DNA of 6,653 nt from assembly GCA_026391935.1 (NCBI GenBank), contig JAPLDC010000096.1, positions 1-6,653 of the forward strand, written 5' to 3'. The notes beneath the pieces were generated by a model. The model had not been told where the DNA came from and did no database searches. It saw only the letters and a program-made list of their open reading frames with translations. Position 1 is the stretch's first letter. Each line of letters begins with the position of its first letter. The translations under genes were made by a program, and so were the position numbers. This document shows, piece after piece, positions 1-6,425 of this stretch. Source of the stretch: Bacteroidota bacterium (GTDB lineage Bacteria; Bacteroidota; Bacteroidia; 2-12-FULL-35-15).

Positions 1-1709
1 AGGTAATTAATATCAGTACCACTCACAGAATTTGTATAAAATACATCCAATTTAAAATCTTTTGAATTGATCTGATAGGAACCGATGGAATAAATATTTT
101 TCATCATCAGATCCCACATCGGGTGTTTGGTGTTGGTTGCGGAGCTCTTCAACATCTTTGTTAATAAGGCATCCGGGGCACTAATTCCACCATCCGAAAA
201 CTCTCCAACTGTATAAACAGCTCCATTATAGGTGTATTGATAGGCTACCGAAAGAATTTGATCCGGATTCAATTGCTGGTTCAAAGAAATAAAACCTAAA
301 CGCGCATTTAATGTATATTCTGAAGGCTGCAATTTTCTTGCACTCCCAACCAATTCAAAATTTGTTTGTTGCTTAACTACTCCTCCGGAAAGAAAAGCAA
401 CTTGAGAAACAGTTTTATTTATCTTTCTGACATCAGAAGATGCAGCCATATTCGCATACAAATTATTTTGTGCGTTATATGGCAAAGCATCAGGTTGCAT
501 ATCAAACACGTATCCTTGTTGATCTATTGGAATATGAGGTTTTGGGAGCGAACCAATATCCTCTGCCAATTCGGAAAATGCAACCACACTTCTTACATCA
601 TTGGTTGCACCATTAGTATTGGAAACCCAAACTTCAACGCGGGTAACGTTCACTTGAGAATTTACAAATGGTAAACCCGCTAAGGCAGAATTAAAATTAT
701 CACGGAAATATTGTCCTAAGAAAAAGTGTTTGTTTGCTTCATATTGATCAGCCGGAATATCAAATTTTGTTACTTGCGCACCACCAGTAACTTCTACCTC
801 TGATTTTTTCCCTTTCTGTTTAGACAAAACACTTGTAACGGTTAACCGCCCGAATTGCAATTGTGTTTTGATACCAAACAAAGTCTGACTACCGGTGATC
901 AATGACCCATTCAAAGGTAAACTCACATTTCCTGCTTCTATCTTTTTGATGATCTCATCTTCATAACCGGTGTATTCCAACTTCATCTGATTTTCATAAT
1001 CAAATGTTGCCTCTGTATTATAACTGGTGGTTAATTTTAATTTGTCACCAATTTTTCCAACCACATTCAATTGAATTTTTTCATCAAATTGAAATGTATT
1101 TGTCTTGCGGTTCTTTACAGGGATAGAAGGGTTTTCTGTTTTTGTTCCATTGTATGCGAAGATCAATTCAGCAGAACCATTCGGACGAATATCAACAGTG
1201 TTACCACCAAAGATACGATCGAACATTTCGCCACCTACATGTAATTTTGGAATGGCTGTATTGTTTTGTGAATTCTGGCTTTCGGCATGGGCACGGGCAT
1301 TCCAATAATCTTTCACTTGTTTGTCGAACATCAATTTCTGATATTCTTCACTTTCCATATATGTTGGCGGTCGATAATTCATACCACCCATAGTTTGATT
1401 TATGTTGTATTGTCCTGTAGTAGGATCATAATCCACATTTGTATTTATGTTGGAAGGGTTATTCAACATCAAACCACCTGCATTCGGGTAATTCAAAGGA
1501 TCGTTATTCGATTGATCTTGAAAATTATAAGGTAAAATGATCGGACTGCTTTCTTCAATAGGCGTATCGATCGCTATAAGAGGAAGACTCTTTTCTGCTT
1601 CGGTAACGTGTTTAATAGAACTTACTTTCGCATCGGAACTAACGATAAGCGAAAGCATTCCTAGCGATGCTCCGGCAACAAGTATATATTTTGCAAAGGG
1701 TTTAGCCAA
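1..1709 (-). CDS. sprA: SprA, T9SS outer-membrane translocon (N-terminal part, cut by window edge)
   Basis: SprA (Sov in Porphyromonas) is the giant outer-membrane beta-barrel that forms the type IX secretion channel and is needed for gliding in many Bacteroidota. The frame is open without a break from 1709 to the window edge, giving 569 residues of a protein usually over 2,000 long. Residues 1-28 look like a signal peptide (Lys3 and Lys7, then a hydrophobic stretch with ILVAGASLGMLSLIV). Residues about 60-115 are rich in Asn and Pro. From about 158 the conserved family region begins (GGEMFDRIFGGNTVDIRPNG, then KIQLNVVGKIGDKLKL, TTSYNTEATFDYENQ, AGNVSLPLNGSLITGSQTLF). The chosen start is TTG at 1709-1707: no ATG lies between the ruvA stop and Met18, and starting at Met18 would remove the charged part of the signal peptide. 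The start lies 15 bases after ruvA, with no ribosome binding site visible, so translation is probably coupled. Identity is very secure; the exact start less so. Confidence 0.95.
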   Translation of the reverse strand, partial: MAKPFAKYILVAGASLGMLSLIVSSDAKVSSIKHVTEAEKSLPLIAIDTPIEESSPIILPYNFQDQSNNDPLNYPNAGGLMLNNPSNINTNVDYDPTTGQYNINQTMGGMNYRPPTYMESEEYQKLMFDKQVKDYWNARAHAESQNSQNNTAIPKLHVGGEMFDRIFGGNTVDIRPNGSAELIFAYNGTKTENPSIPVKNRKTNTFQFDEKIQLNVVGKIGDKLKLTTSYNTEATFDYENQMKLEYTGYEDEIIKKIEAGNVSLPLNGSLITGSQTLFGIKTQLQFGRLTVTSVLSKQKGKKSEVEVTGGAQVTKFDIPADQYEANKHFFLGQYFRDNFNSALAGLPFVNSQVNVTRVEVWVSNTNGATNDVRSVVAFSELAEDIGSLPKPHIPIDQQGYVFDMQPDALPYNAQNNLYANMAASSDVRKINKTVSQVAFLSGGVVKQQTNFELVGSARKLQPSEYTLNARLGFISLNQQLNPDQILSVAYQYTYNGAVYTVGEFSDGGISAPDALLTKMLKSSATNTKHPMWDLMMKNIYSIGSYQINSKDFKLDVFYTNSVSGTDINY

Positions 1710-1724
1710 AATGTAAAATAAAAA

Positions 1725-2312
1725 TTAAAGACTTTTTAGTGCCGATTTTATCAGCTGTTCAACTGTTTGTCCTGTTCCTTCTGTTCTAATAATTTTATCC
1801 AACACTTTATCCGCACCTAATTTATTGAATCCCAACATCACAAGAGCAGATAACGCTTCTTGCTTCAAAGTATTGTTTGAACTACTAAATATTTCTGAAG
1901 AAAGATCACTTTTTCCCATCTTATCTTTCAGGTCAACGATCACACGCTGTGCTGTTTTTTCTCCTATCCCCTTTACACTTTTTATCACTGCCACATTTGC
2001 AGTTGCAATCGCTGTTTGAATCTCTTCTGCACTTAATGAAGAGAGCATCAATAAGGCACTCGTACCACCAACCCCAGAAACAGAAACAAGTAAACGAAAT
2101 AAATTTCTTTCAGCAATATCAGCAAAACCAAAAAAGCGTGGCATATCATCACGCACATACAATTGTTCGGTGAACAATTTACACTTTTCAGAATCACCGA
2201 TTTTAGTAAACGTATTCAAAGAAATTTGCATGATATAACCAACACCACCTGCATCAATTACAGCATAGGTGGGTGTTTTCTCAATTAATTTTCCTTCGAC
2301 ATGATAGATCAT
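1725..2312 (-). CDS. ruvA: RuvA, Holliday junction DNA helicase subunit
   Basis: RuvA binds four-way Holliday junctions as a tetramer and loads the RuvB motor for branch migration during recombination and repair. The 195 residues match the usual family length. Domain I (about 1-63) is the OB fold, starting with MIYHVEGKLIEKTPTYAVID and containing the GGVGY turn. Asp55 and Asp56 (in VRDDMPRFFGF) occupy the place of the acidic pin, Glu55-Asp56 in E. coli. Domain II carries two helix-hairpin-helix motifs, around 77-90 (VSVSGVGGTSALLML) and 112-130 (SVKGIGEKTAQRVIVDLKD). After a flexible Ser/Asn-rich linker (about 134-147), domain III (148-195) is the RuvB-binding helical bundle. The ATG at 2312 gives exactly the family N terminus. 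Its stop lies 15 bases before the sprA start, so the two are probably cotranscribed. No ruvB or ruvC is seen here. No anomaly in the protein. Confidence 0.97.
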   Translation of the reverse strand: MIYHVEGKLIEKTPTYAVIDAGGVGYIMQISLNTFTKIGDSEKCKLFTEQLYVRDDMPRFFGFADIAERNLFRLLVSVSGVGGTSALLMLSSLSAEEIQTAIATANVAVIKSVKGIGEKTAQRVIVDLKDKMGKSDLSSEIFSSSNNTLKQEALSALVMLGFNKLGADKVLDKIIRTEGTGQTVEQLIKSALKSL

Positions 2313-2330
2313 AAAACTAACTTTCTTATT

Positions 2331-2349
2331 CTCTCACTATAGCTGAGAG
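2331..2349 (-). other. Hairpin in the ruvA 5' leader
   Basis: A perfect 6-bp inverted repeat, CTCTCA at 2331-2336 and TGAGAG at 2344-2349, surrounds a 7-base loop. In the minus-strand transcript it lies 18 bases before the ruvA ATG and downstream of the proposed promoter, so it would sit in the 5' leader. It is followed by the purine-rich stretch AATAAGAAAG, not by a U tract, so it does not look like a terminator. It could influence access to the start codon or stabilise the mRNA end; this is inference. Confidence 0.4.
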
Positions 2350-2402
2350 GTAATCGTAAATACTGTTTTTATTAAAACTCTTTTTTAAAAAGACGTACCA
2401 TT

Positions 2403-2432
2403 CAAAAATAGTTGCTTGTCTTTTAACACCAA
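2403..2432 (-). promoter_or_regulatory. Candidate promoter for ruvA-sprA
   Basis: Read on the minus strand, TTG (2432-2430), 19 bases, then TATTTTTG (2410-2403). This fits the Bacteroidota primary-sigma consensus (TTG or TTTG at -33, TAnnTTTG at -7, spacing 19-21) without mismatch in the -7 box. Transcription would start near 2395-2398, giving a leader of about 85 bases that includes the hairpin at 2331-2349. It implies that ruvA-sprA can be transcribed independently of maeB. Confidence 0.6.
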
Positions 2433-2433
2433 T

Positions 2434-2469
2434 CCTCCTCCTTCTCCTTTGGAGAGGGATAAGGAGAGG
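2434..2469. repeat. Pyrimidine/purine imperfect palindrome beside the maeB stop
   Basis: Inner arms CCTTCTCC (2440-2447) and GGAGAGGG (2451-2458) flank a TTT loop. Outer arms CCTCCTCCTT (2434-2443) and AAGGAGAGG (2461-2469) pair alternatively, with one bulged C. It resembles the CTCC-TTT-GGAG palindromes that, from memory, recur between genes in Bacteroidota genomes. On the plus strand the outer stem runs directly into TTTTATTTTTTT, like an intrinsic terminator, but no plus-strand gene ends here. On the minus strand, the direction of maeB transcription, no U tract follows. It may be a dispersed repeat or may stabilise the maeB 3' end; only one copy is seen in this window. Confidence 0.45.
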
Positions 2470-2471
2470 TT

Positions 2472-4742
2472 TTATTTTTTTGCTTGTGCATCCACAACAG
2501 CAATCGTGATCATGTTCACGATTTCTCGAACTGAGCTTCCTAACTGTAAAATGTGCACCGGCTTTTTCAATCCGATTAATACAGGACCAATTGCTTCCGC
2601 TCCAGCCATTTCCTGAATTAATTTATAGGCAATATTTCCGGAAGCTAAATTTGGAAAAATAAGTGTGTTCACTTTTTTATCAATAAGATCCGAGAACGGA
2701 AACTGTTCTTTCATCAACTCATTATTCAAAGCAAAATTTGCTTGCATCTCACCATCTACAATCATTCCTGGATAATTTTTGTGCAAGATATCCACCGCCT
2801 CACGCATTTTATTTGGCACTTCTCCCTCGGCAGAACCGTAGTTGGAATAGGATAACAAAGCTATGCGAGGTATGATGTTGAATTGTTTTACGCTGTTTGC
2901 TGTAAGAACAGTGATATCAACCAGATCCTGAACCGTAGGATCAACATTCATGGTTGTATCTGCAAAGAAATAAGGTCCTTGCTTTGTATTCATGATATAC
3001 ATCCCGGCAACGCGCTTAACTCCTTCCTGAACTCCGATTATCTGTAAAGCAGGGCGGATCGGATCGGCATATTTTCTGGTTAAACCGGATATCATCGCAT
3101 CAGCAGCACCAGTTTCCACCATCATTGCACCAAAATGATTTCGCTCTTTCATCACTTTACGTGCTTCATACAACGTATAACCTCTGCGTTGGCGTTTTTT
3201 GAAGAAGATATCACCAAATACATTTCTCCTTTCATCCTCTGTTTTACTACGAGGATCAATGATTGGAATATCTCCCAGATCAAGATTGTTATCTGCAATT
3301 AATTTTCTGATTTTCTCTGCATCACCCAATAAAATTGGTTTTGCAATTCCTTCATCATGCACTTGCTGTGCAGCTTTCAAAATTTTATAATGATCTGCTT
3401 CAGCAAACACAACACGTTTTGGATTTTGTTTCGCCTTGTTTGTTATGTTTCTGATGAGTTTATTATCTAAGCCCAGACGATTGATCAACTCCTGAACATA
3501 TGCATCCCAGTTTGTGATATTATGTTGTGCCACACCTGATTCCATAGCCGCTTTTGCAACAGCAGGAGCAACAGTGTATATCAGTCGTGGATCAATAGGT
3601 TTCGGAATAATGTATTCGGGACCGAAAACAATATTCTTAGAATCATACGCTAAGTTAACGGTTTCTGGAACGGCTTCTTTCGCAAGATTTGCAATTGCAT
3701 AAACGGCAGCCAATTTCATTGCTTCATTTATTTGTGTCGCACGAACATCCAGTGCACCACGGAAAATAAATGGGAAACCAAGTACATTGTTCACTTGATT
3801 AGGATGATCAGAACGACCTGTAGCCATGATGATATCAGGGCGAGCGGCCAAGGCTTCCATATACGCTATTTCTGGATCAGGATTTGCCAAAGCAAAAACG
3901 ATAGGGCGTATTGCCATGGACTGAACCATCTTTTGACTCACCACATTTCCTTTTGATAAACCGACAAACACATCGGCATCTTTCATTGCGTCCTCTAATG
4001 TTTTTACCTTTTTATTTGTGGTTGCAAACAATAATTTTTGGCCATCAAGATCATCACGATCAACAGATAAAACACCTTTACTGTCGAGCATTAATAAATT
4101 TTCTTTTTTTGCACCTACAGCAATATAAAGTTTAGCACATGAAATGGCTGCAGCACCTGCACCATTTATAACAATTTTCACTTTTTCGATCTTTTTATTA
4201 GCCACTTCACAAGCATTGAGCAAAGCTGCTGCAGAAATGATTGCTGTTCCATGCTGATCATCGTGCATCAATGGGATTTTCAGCTCCTCTTTCAATCTCC
4301 GTTCAATCTCAAAGCACTCAGGAGCTTTTATATCTTCCAGATTGATTCCTCCAAATGTAGGAGCAATCGCTTTTACTGTATTCACAAAAAGGTCAATATC
4401 TGTGGCATCAACTTCTATATCAAACACATCAATATCTGCAAATATTTTGAAAAGTAATCCCTTCCCCTCCATCACTGGCTTTGAAGCAAGAGCACCTATA
4501 TTTCCTAGCCCTAAAACAGCTGTACCATTTGAAATAACGGCCACCAAGTTTCCTTTTGCAGTATATTTATAAACATCCTCAGGATTTTTTTCAATTTCCA
4601 AACATGGCTCTGCAACACCCGGTGAATATGCCAACGAAAGATCACGCTGTGAACTGTGAGGTTTTGTAGGTACTACTTCAATTTTCCCCGGTCTTCCTTG
4701 CGAATGATAATCGAGCGCATCTTGCTTTCTTAATTTTGCCAT
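2472..4742 (-). CDS. maeB: MaeB, malic enzyme with C-terminal phosphotransacetylase-like domain
   Basis: It oxidatively decarboxylates malate to pyruvate in the cytoplasm, probably with NADP, supplying pyruvate and NADPH. The 756 residues match the usual length of the MaeB hybrid family. The malic enzyme part (about 1-430) shows the catalytic Tyr39 in AYSPGVAEP, Lys94 in MEGKGLLFK, the metal site region LEDIKAPECFEIE (135-147) with HDDQHGTA (160-167), the Rossmann motif GAGAAA (194-199) and NPDPE (287-291). The C-terminal part (about 440-756) is a phosphotransacetylase fold, but the Ser-Arg pair of active enzymes near the C terminus is Gln733-Leu734 here, so it is probably a regulatory, acetyl-CoA-sensing domain as in E. 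coli MaeB. The start is ATG at 4742, giving the family N terminus MAKLRKQDALDYHS. A longer frame from 4871 exists, but its extra 43 residues resemble nothing and overlap cobB. It is divergent from cobB. Confidence 0.95.
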   Translation of the reverse strand: MAKLRKQDALDYHSQGRPGKIEVVPTKPHSSQRDLSLAYSPGVAEPCLEIEKNPEDVYKYTAKGNLVAVISNGTAVLGLGNIGALASKPVMEGKGLLFKIFADIDVFDIEVDATDIDLFVNTVKAIAPTFGGINLEDIKAPECFEIERRLKEELKIPLMHDDQHGTAIISAAALLNACEVANKKIEKVKIVINGAGAAAISCAKLYIAVGAKKENLLMLDSKGVLSVDRDDLDGQKLLFATTNKKVKTLEDAMKDADVFVGLSKGNVVSQKMVQSMAIRPIVFALANPDPEIAYMEALAARPDIIMATGRSDHPNQVNNVLGFPFIFRGALDVRATQINEAMKLAAVYAIANLAKEAVPETVNLAYDSKNIVFGPEYIIPKPIDPRLIYTVAPAVAKAAMESGVAQHNITNWDAYVQELINRLGLDNKLIRNITNKAKQNPKRVVFAEADHYKILKAAQQVHDEGIAKPILLGDAEKIRKLIADNNLDLGDIPIIDPRSKTEDERRNVFGDIFFKKRQRRGYTLYEARKVMKERNHFGAMMVETGAADAMISGLTRKYADPIRPALQIIGVQEGVKRVAGMYIMNTKQGPYFFADTTMNVDPTVQDLVDITVLTANSVKQFNIIPRIALLSYSNYGSAEGEVPNKMREAVDILHKNYPGMIVDGEMQANFALNNELMKEQFPFSDLIDKKVNTLIFPNLASGNIAYKLIQEMAGAEAIGPVLIGLKKPVHILQLGSSVREIVNMITIAVVDAQAKK

Positions 4743-4767
4743 TTTATAGGTCTGTTTTTTTGAATTG

Positions 4768-4775
4768 CGAATATA
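4768..4775 (-). promoter_or_regulatory. Possible -7 element of the maeB promoter
   Basis: The minus strand reads TATATTCG, one mismatch from TAnnTTTG, about 25 bases before the maeB ATG. No clear TTG lies at the expected distance upstream, so this is a weak call supported mainly by its position in the divergent intergenic region. The leader would be roughly 20 bases with no Shine-Dalgarno sequence. Confidence 0.3.
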
Positions 4776-4825
4776 ACAATTTCTCAATAAATACGAGTTG
4801 TTTCGTTCAAATTGAAGACATAAAA

Positions 4826-4855
4826 TTGCATTTTCGGGAATAATATATAATTTAG
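4826..4855 (+). promoter_or_regulatory. Possible cobB promoter very close to the start codon
   Basis: TTG (4826-4828), 19 bases, then TAATTTAG (4848-4855), one mismatch from TAnnTTTG. Transcription would start within a few bases of the ATG at 4862, so the mRNA would be leaderless or nearly so. No Shine-Dalgarno sequence precedes the ATG, which agrees but does not prove it. Confidence 0.35.
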
Positions 4856-4861
4856 CATTAA

Positions 4862-5548
4862 ATGAAGCCAAAATTAGTTGTATTTACAGGTGCCGGAATT
4901 AGTGCTGAAAGCGGAATAAAAACCTTCCGCGACAGCGGTGGACTTTGGGAAGAATTCGATATTAATGAGGTAGCAACACCACAGGCTTGGGAAAAAAATC
5001 AAACTTTAGTATTGGATTTTTACAATAAGCGCAGAAAACAAGTGTTGGAAGCGAAACCCAATAAGGCTCATTATGCATTAGTGGAACTTGAAAAGAAATA
5101 TGATGTACAGATTATAACTCAGAATATTGATGATTTGCATGAACGCGCGGGGTCAAAAAAGGTACTGCATCTGCATGGCGAGATCACAAAGAGTCGAAGT
5201 TCTGTTGATCCATCATTAACTTACGTCATTTCAAAATCAGAGATAAAGTTAGGCGATACGTGTGAAAAAGGTTCACAACTCCGACCACATATAGTTTGGT
5301 TCGGAGAAACGGTTCCTATGATGGATGCAGCAAATGCAATTGCAGAAATGGCTGATATTTTTATTGTTGTTGGAACATCCATGGCTGTTTATCCTGCAGC
5401 CGGATTGATAGATTCTTCACCTCAGCAAATTCCAAAGTATTTAATTGACCCTAGTGATGTTAAAGTAATTGGCCTCTCCAACTTAACAGTGATTAAAGAA
5501 AAAGCCAGCATTGGTTTACCCAAGCTGGCTTCAGAGCTATTGAAATAA
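4862..5548 (+). CDS. cobB: NAD-dependent protein deacylase, class III sirtuin (CobB/SIRT5-like)
   Basis: Sirtuins remove acyl groups from protein lysines, consuming NAD and releasing nicotinamide and O-acyl-ADP-ribose. The 228 residues cover the catalytic core. Visible motifs are GAGISAESGIKTFRD (10-24, NAD loop), TQNIDDLH (86-93), the catalytic His105 in HLHGE, RPHIVWFGE (141-149) and GTSMAVYPAAGL (171-182). Tyr54 and Arg57 in FYNKRR form the YxxR pair that marks class III enzymes, so succinyl or malonyl lysine is a likely substrate besides acetyl lysine. The protein has a single cysteine (Cys134), so the usual four-cysteine zinc site is absent; I recall this as common in sirtuins of this phylum. 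The ATG at 4862 puts the NAD motif at the normal distance. It is divergent from maeB and convergent with the next gene, 3 bases away. The DNA for residues about 214-223 also forms a terminator-like hairpin on the opposite strand. Confidence 0.95.
   Translation: MKPKLVVFTGAGISAESGIKTFRDSGGLWEEFDINEVATPQAWEKNQTLVLDFYNKRRKQVLEAKPNKAHYALVELEKKYDVQIITQNIDDLHERAGSKKVLHLHGEITKSRSSVDPSLTYVISKSEIKLGDTCEKGSQLRPHIVWFGETVPMMDAANAIAEMADIFIVVGTSMAVYPAAGLIDSSPQQIPKYLIDPSDVKVIGLSNLTVIKEKASIGLPKLASELLK
5491..5531 (-). terminator. Intrinsic terminator for the T9SS cargo gene, inside the cobB coding region
   Basis: Arms AAGCCAGC (5502-5509) and GCTGGCTT (5524-5531) are exact complements. They continue inward with TTGG (5511-5514) and CCAA (5520-5523), leaving one bulged base (5510) and a 5-base loop: a 12-bp stem. 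On the minus strand the stem is followed by TTTTTCTTTAATC, a U-rich tract; on the plus strand no U tract follows. It therefore has the form of a terminator for the minus-strand gene whose stop is at 5552, lying 20 bases past that stop and fully within the last codons of cobB. Confidence 0.7.
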
Positions 5549-5551
5549 TTT

Positions 5552-6310
5552 CTATTTCGAACTTACTACCAATTTTCTTGTTGAAATGGCTTTGCCATCT
5601 ACCAAAAACGAGTAGAAATAAATTCCTGAATTTAAGTCGTCAACATTAATTTTTGCTATTCCTTTCTTGTCGGAAAGCGCAATTGTTTTTACAGATTTTC
5701 CGAGCATATCATAGAAAATAATTTGTCCATTCTGTGAATAATCACTGATGTCGTATTTCATTGAAACAACAGAGCTCGTGGGATTTGGATAGGCATTTGA
5801 AATTGAGCCTCCGGTTTTTACCTTATCTTCAATTCCGGTTGAGAAATTGTATCGGATGGTCACACCAGTAGAGTCATAAAACAGAGAAGTAGGATAAGTG
5901 AGCGTATCATAAAATCTATAATGAACAGCACGGGTAATCGTAGCTAATTTTGAGTTAAAAATTGCATGAAATCCAAAGCCGGCAAAATCAACAGTATCTC
6001 CGGGAGCGACTGTCAATGAAGCACTCGATAAATTAGAATTCCAATTATAGCATAAACCACCAAAACAAAACTGAGTGGAATCAGTAATGTCTTTTGTAAA
6101 AATAGTTCTTCTGCATTTATAGGTATGTGCAATGGTGTCTGAATTATAAACAAGAAACTCAGTTGTAACACTGCTGTTAGCCATAATATTCACATCATAA
6201 ATGGTATTTGAAACGTTGGCTCCTAAATCATCCAACACACGCAAACTACCCTGAGCAAATGAGAAAACACCTGCTAAAACCAAACAAAAAGTTGTAATTA
6301 TTTTTTTCAT
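5552..6310 (-). CDS. Small secreted protein with T9SS type A C-terminal sorting domain
   Basis: Function unknown. Of 252 residues, 1-19 form a clear signal peptide (Lys2, Lys3, hydrophobic core, cleavage likely before Gln20 in FSFAQG). Residues about 22-160 look like one beta-sandwich domain with alternating polar and hydrophobic strands. It contains a short cysteine motif FCFGGLCY (81-88; Cys82 and Cys87, with Cys66 nearby), which could form a disulfide outside the cell. Residues about 170-252 are the type IX sorting domain: SNAYPNPTSS, then GQIIFYDMLGKSVK, LNSGIYFYSFLVDGK and the terminal KLVVSSK. The product is expected to cross the inner membrane by Sec, leave through the SprA channel and be anchored to the surface or released after sorting-domain removal. 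It stands alone, with its own promoter upstream and a terminator in cobB downstream. No enzymatic motif is visible; a structural or adhesive role is possible but unproven. Confidence 0.9.
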   Translation of the reverse strand: MKKIITTFCLVLAGVFSFAQGSLRVLDDLGANVSNTIYDVNIMANSSVTTEFLVYNSDTIAHTYKCRRTIFTKDITDSTQFCFGGLCYNWNSNLSSASLTVAPGDTVDFAGFGFHAIFNSKLATITRAVHYRFYDTLTYPTSLFYDSTGVTIRYNFSTGIEDKVKTGGSISNAYPNPTSSVVSMKYDISDYSQNGQIIFYDMLGKSVKTIALSDKKGIAKINVDDLNSGIYFYSFLVDGKAISTRKLVVSSK

Positions 6311-6360
6311 AATTTTATAGTTAGATAGTAAGGGGATGATTTTCTATTTCGTAATACTCA

Positions 6361-6392
6361 CAAATTTACTATTTGTTTCAAACTATCACAAA
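6361..6392 (-). promoter_or_regulatory. Candidate promoter for the T9SS cargo gene
   Basis: On the minus strand, TTTG (6392-6389), 20 bases, then TAAATTTG (6368-6361). Both boxes and the spacing fit the Bacteroidota consensus without mismatch. Transcription would start near 6353-6356, giving a leader of about 45 bases. The leader has no Shine-Dalgarno sequence; the ATG is preceded by an A/T-rich stretch. A small palindrome, TTTG-TTT-CAAA (6373-6383), lies between the boxes and could be an operator, though its simple composition makes chance likely. Confidence 0.6.
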
Positions 6393-6425
6393 TTTTTTAA
6401 TTGGATTCTTAGTATTCGATGGAAA

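Larger units (their letters stand above)
2313..2471. other. Intergenic region between maeB and ruvA
   Basis: These 159 bases hold no gene. From the maeB side they contain a pyrimidine/purine palindromic repeat, a candidate minus-strand promoter for ruvA-sprA, an A/T-only palindrome (TCTTTTT/AAAAAGA around 2379-2393) and a hairpin close to the ruvA start. Each well-supported element is listed separately. Confidence 0.8.

Noticed and set aside
366..1535. Several plus-strand open frames opposite sprA
   Set aside because: They are short, have odd composition and overlap each other, and lie opposite a continuous, clearly homologous SprA frame.
1656..1658. ATG at sprA residue 18 as the true start
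   Set aside because: It falls inside the hydrophobic core and would delete both lysines of the signal peptide.
2416..4572. Plus-strand open frames opposite maeB
   Set aside because: They are antisense shadows of a long conserved gene and have no recognisable domains or promoters.
4743..4871. Longer maeB reading frame starting at 4871
   Set aside because: The added 43 residues do not look like any malic enzyme N terminus, overlap the cobB start, and include the likely promoter; the ATG at 4742 gives the standard family start.
5586..5598. Short hairpin ATGGC-TTT-GCCAT just past the cobB stop as a cobB terminator
   Set aside because: The stem is only 5 bp, no U tract follows on the plus strand, and it lies in the sorting-domain coding sequence.
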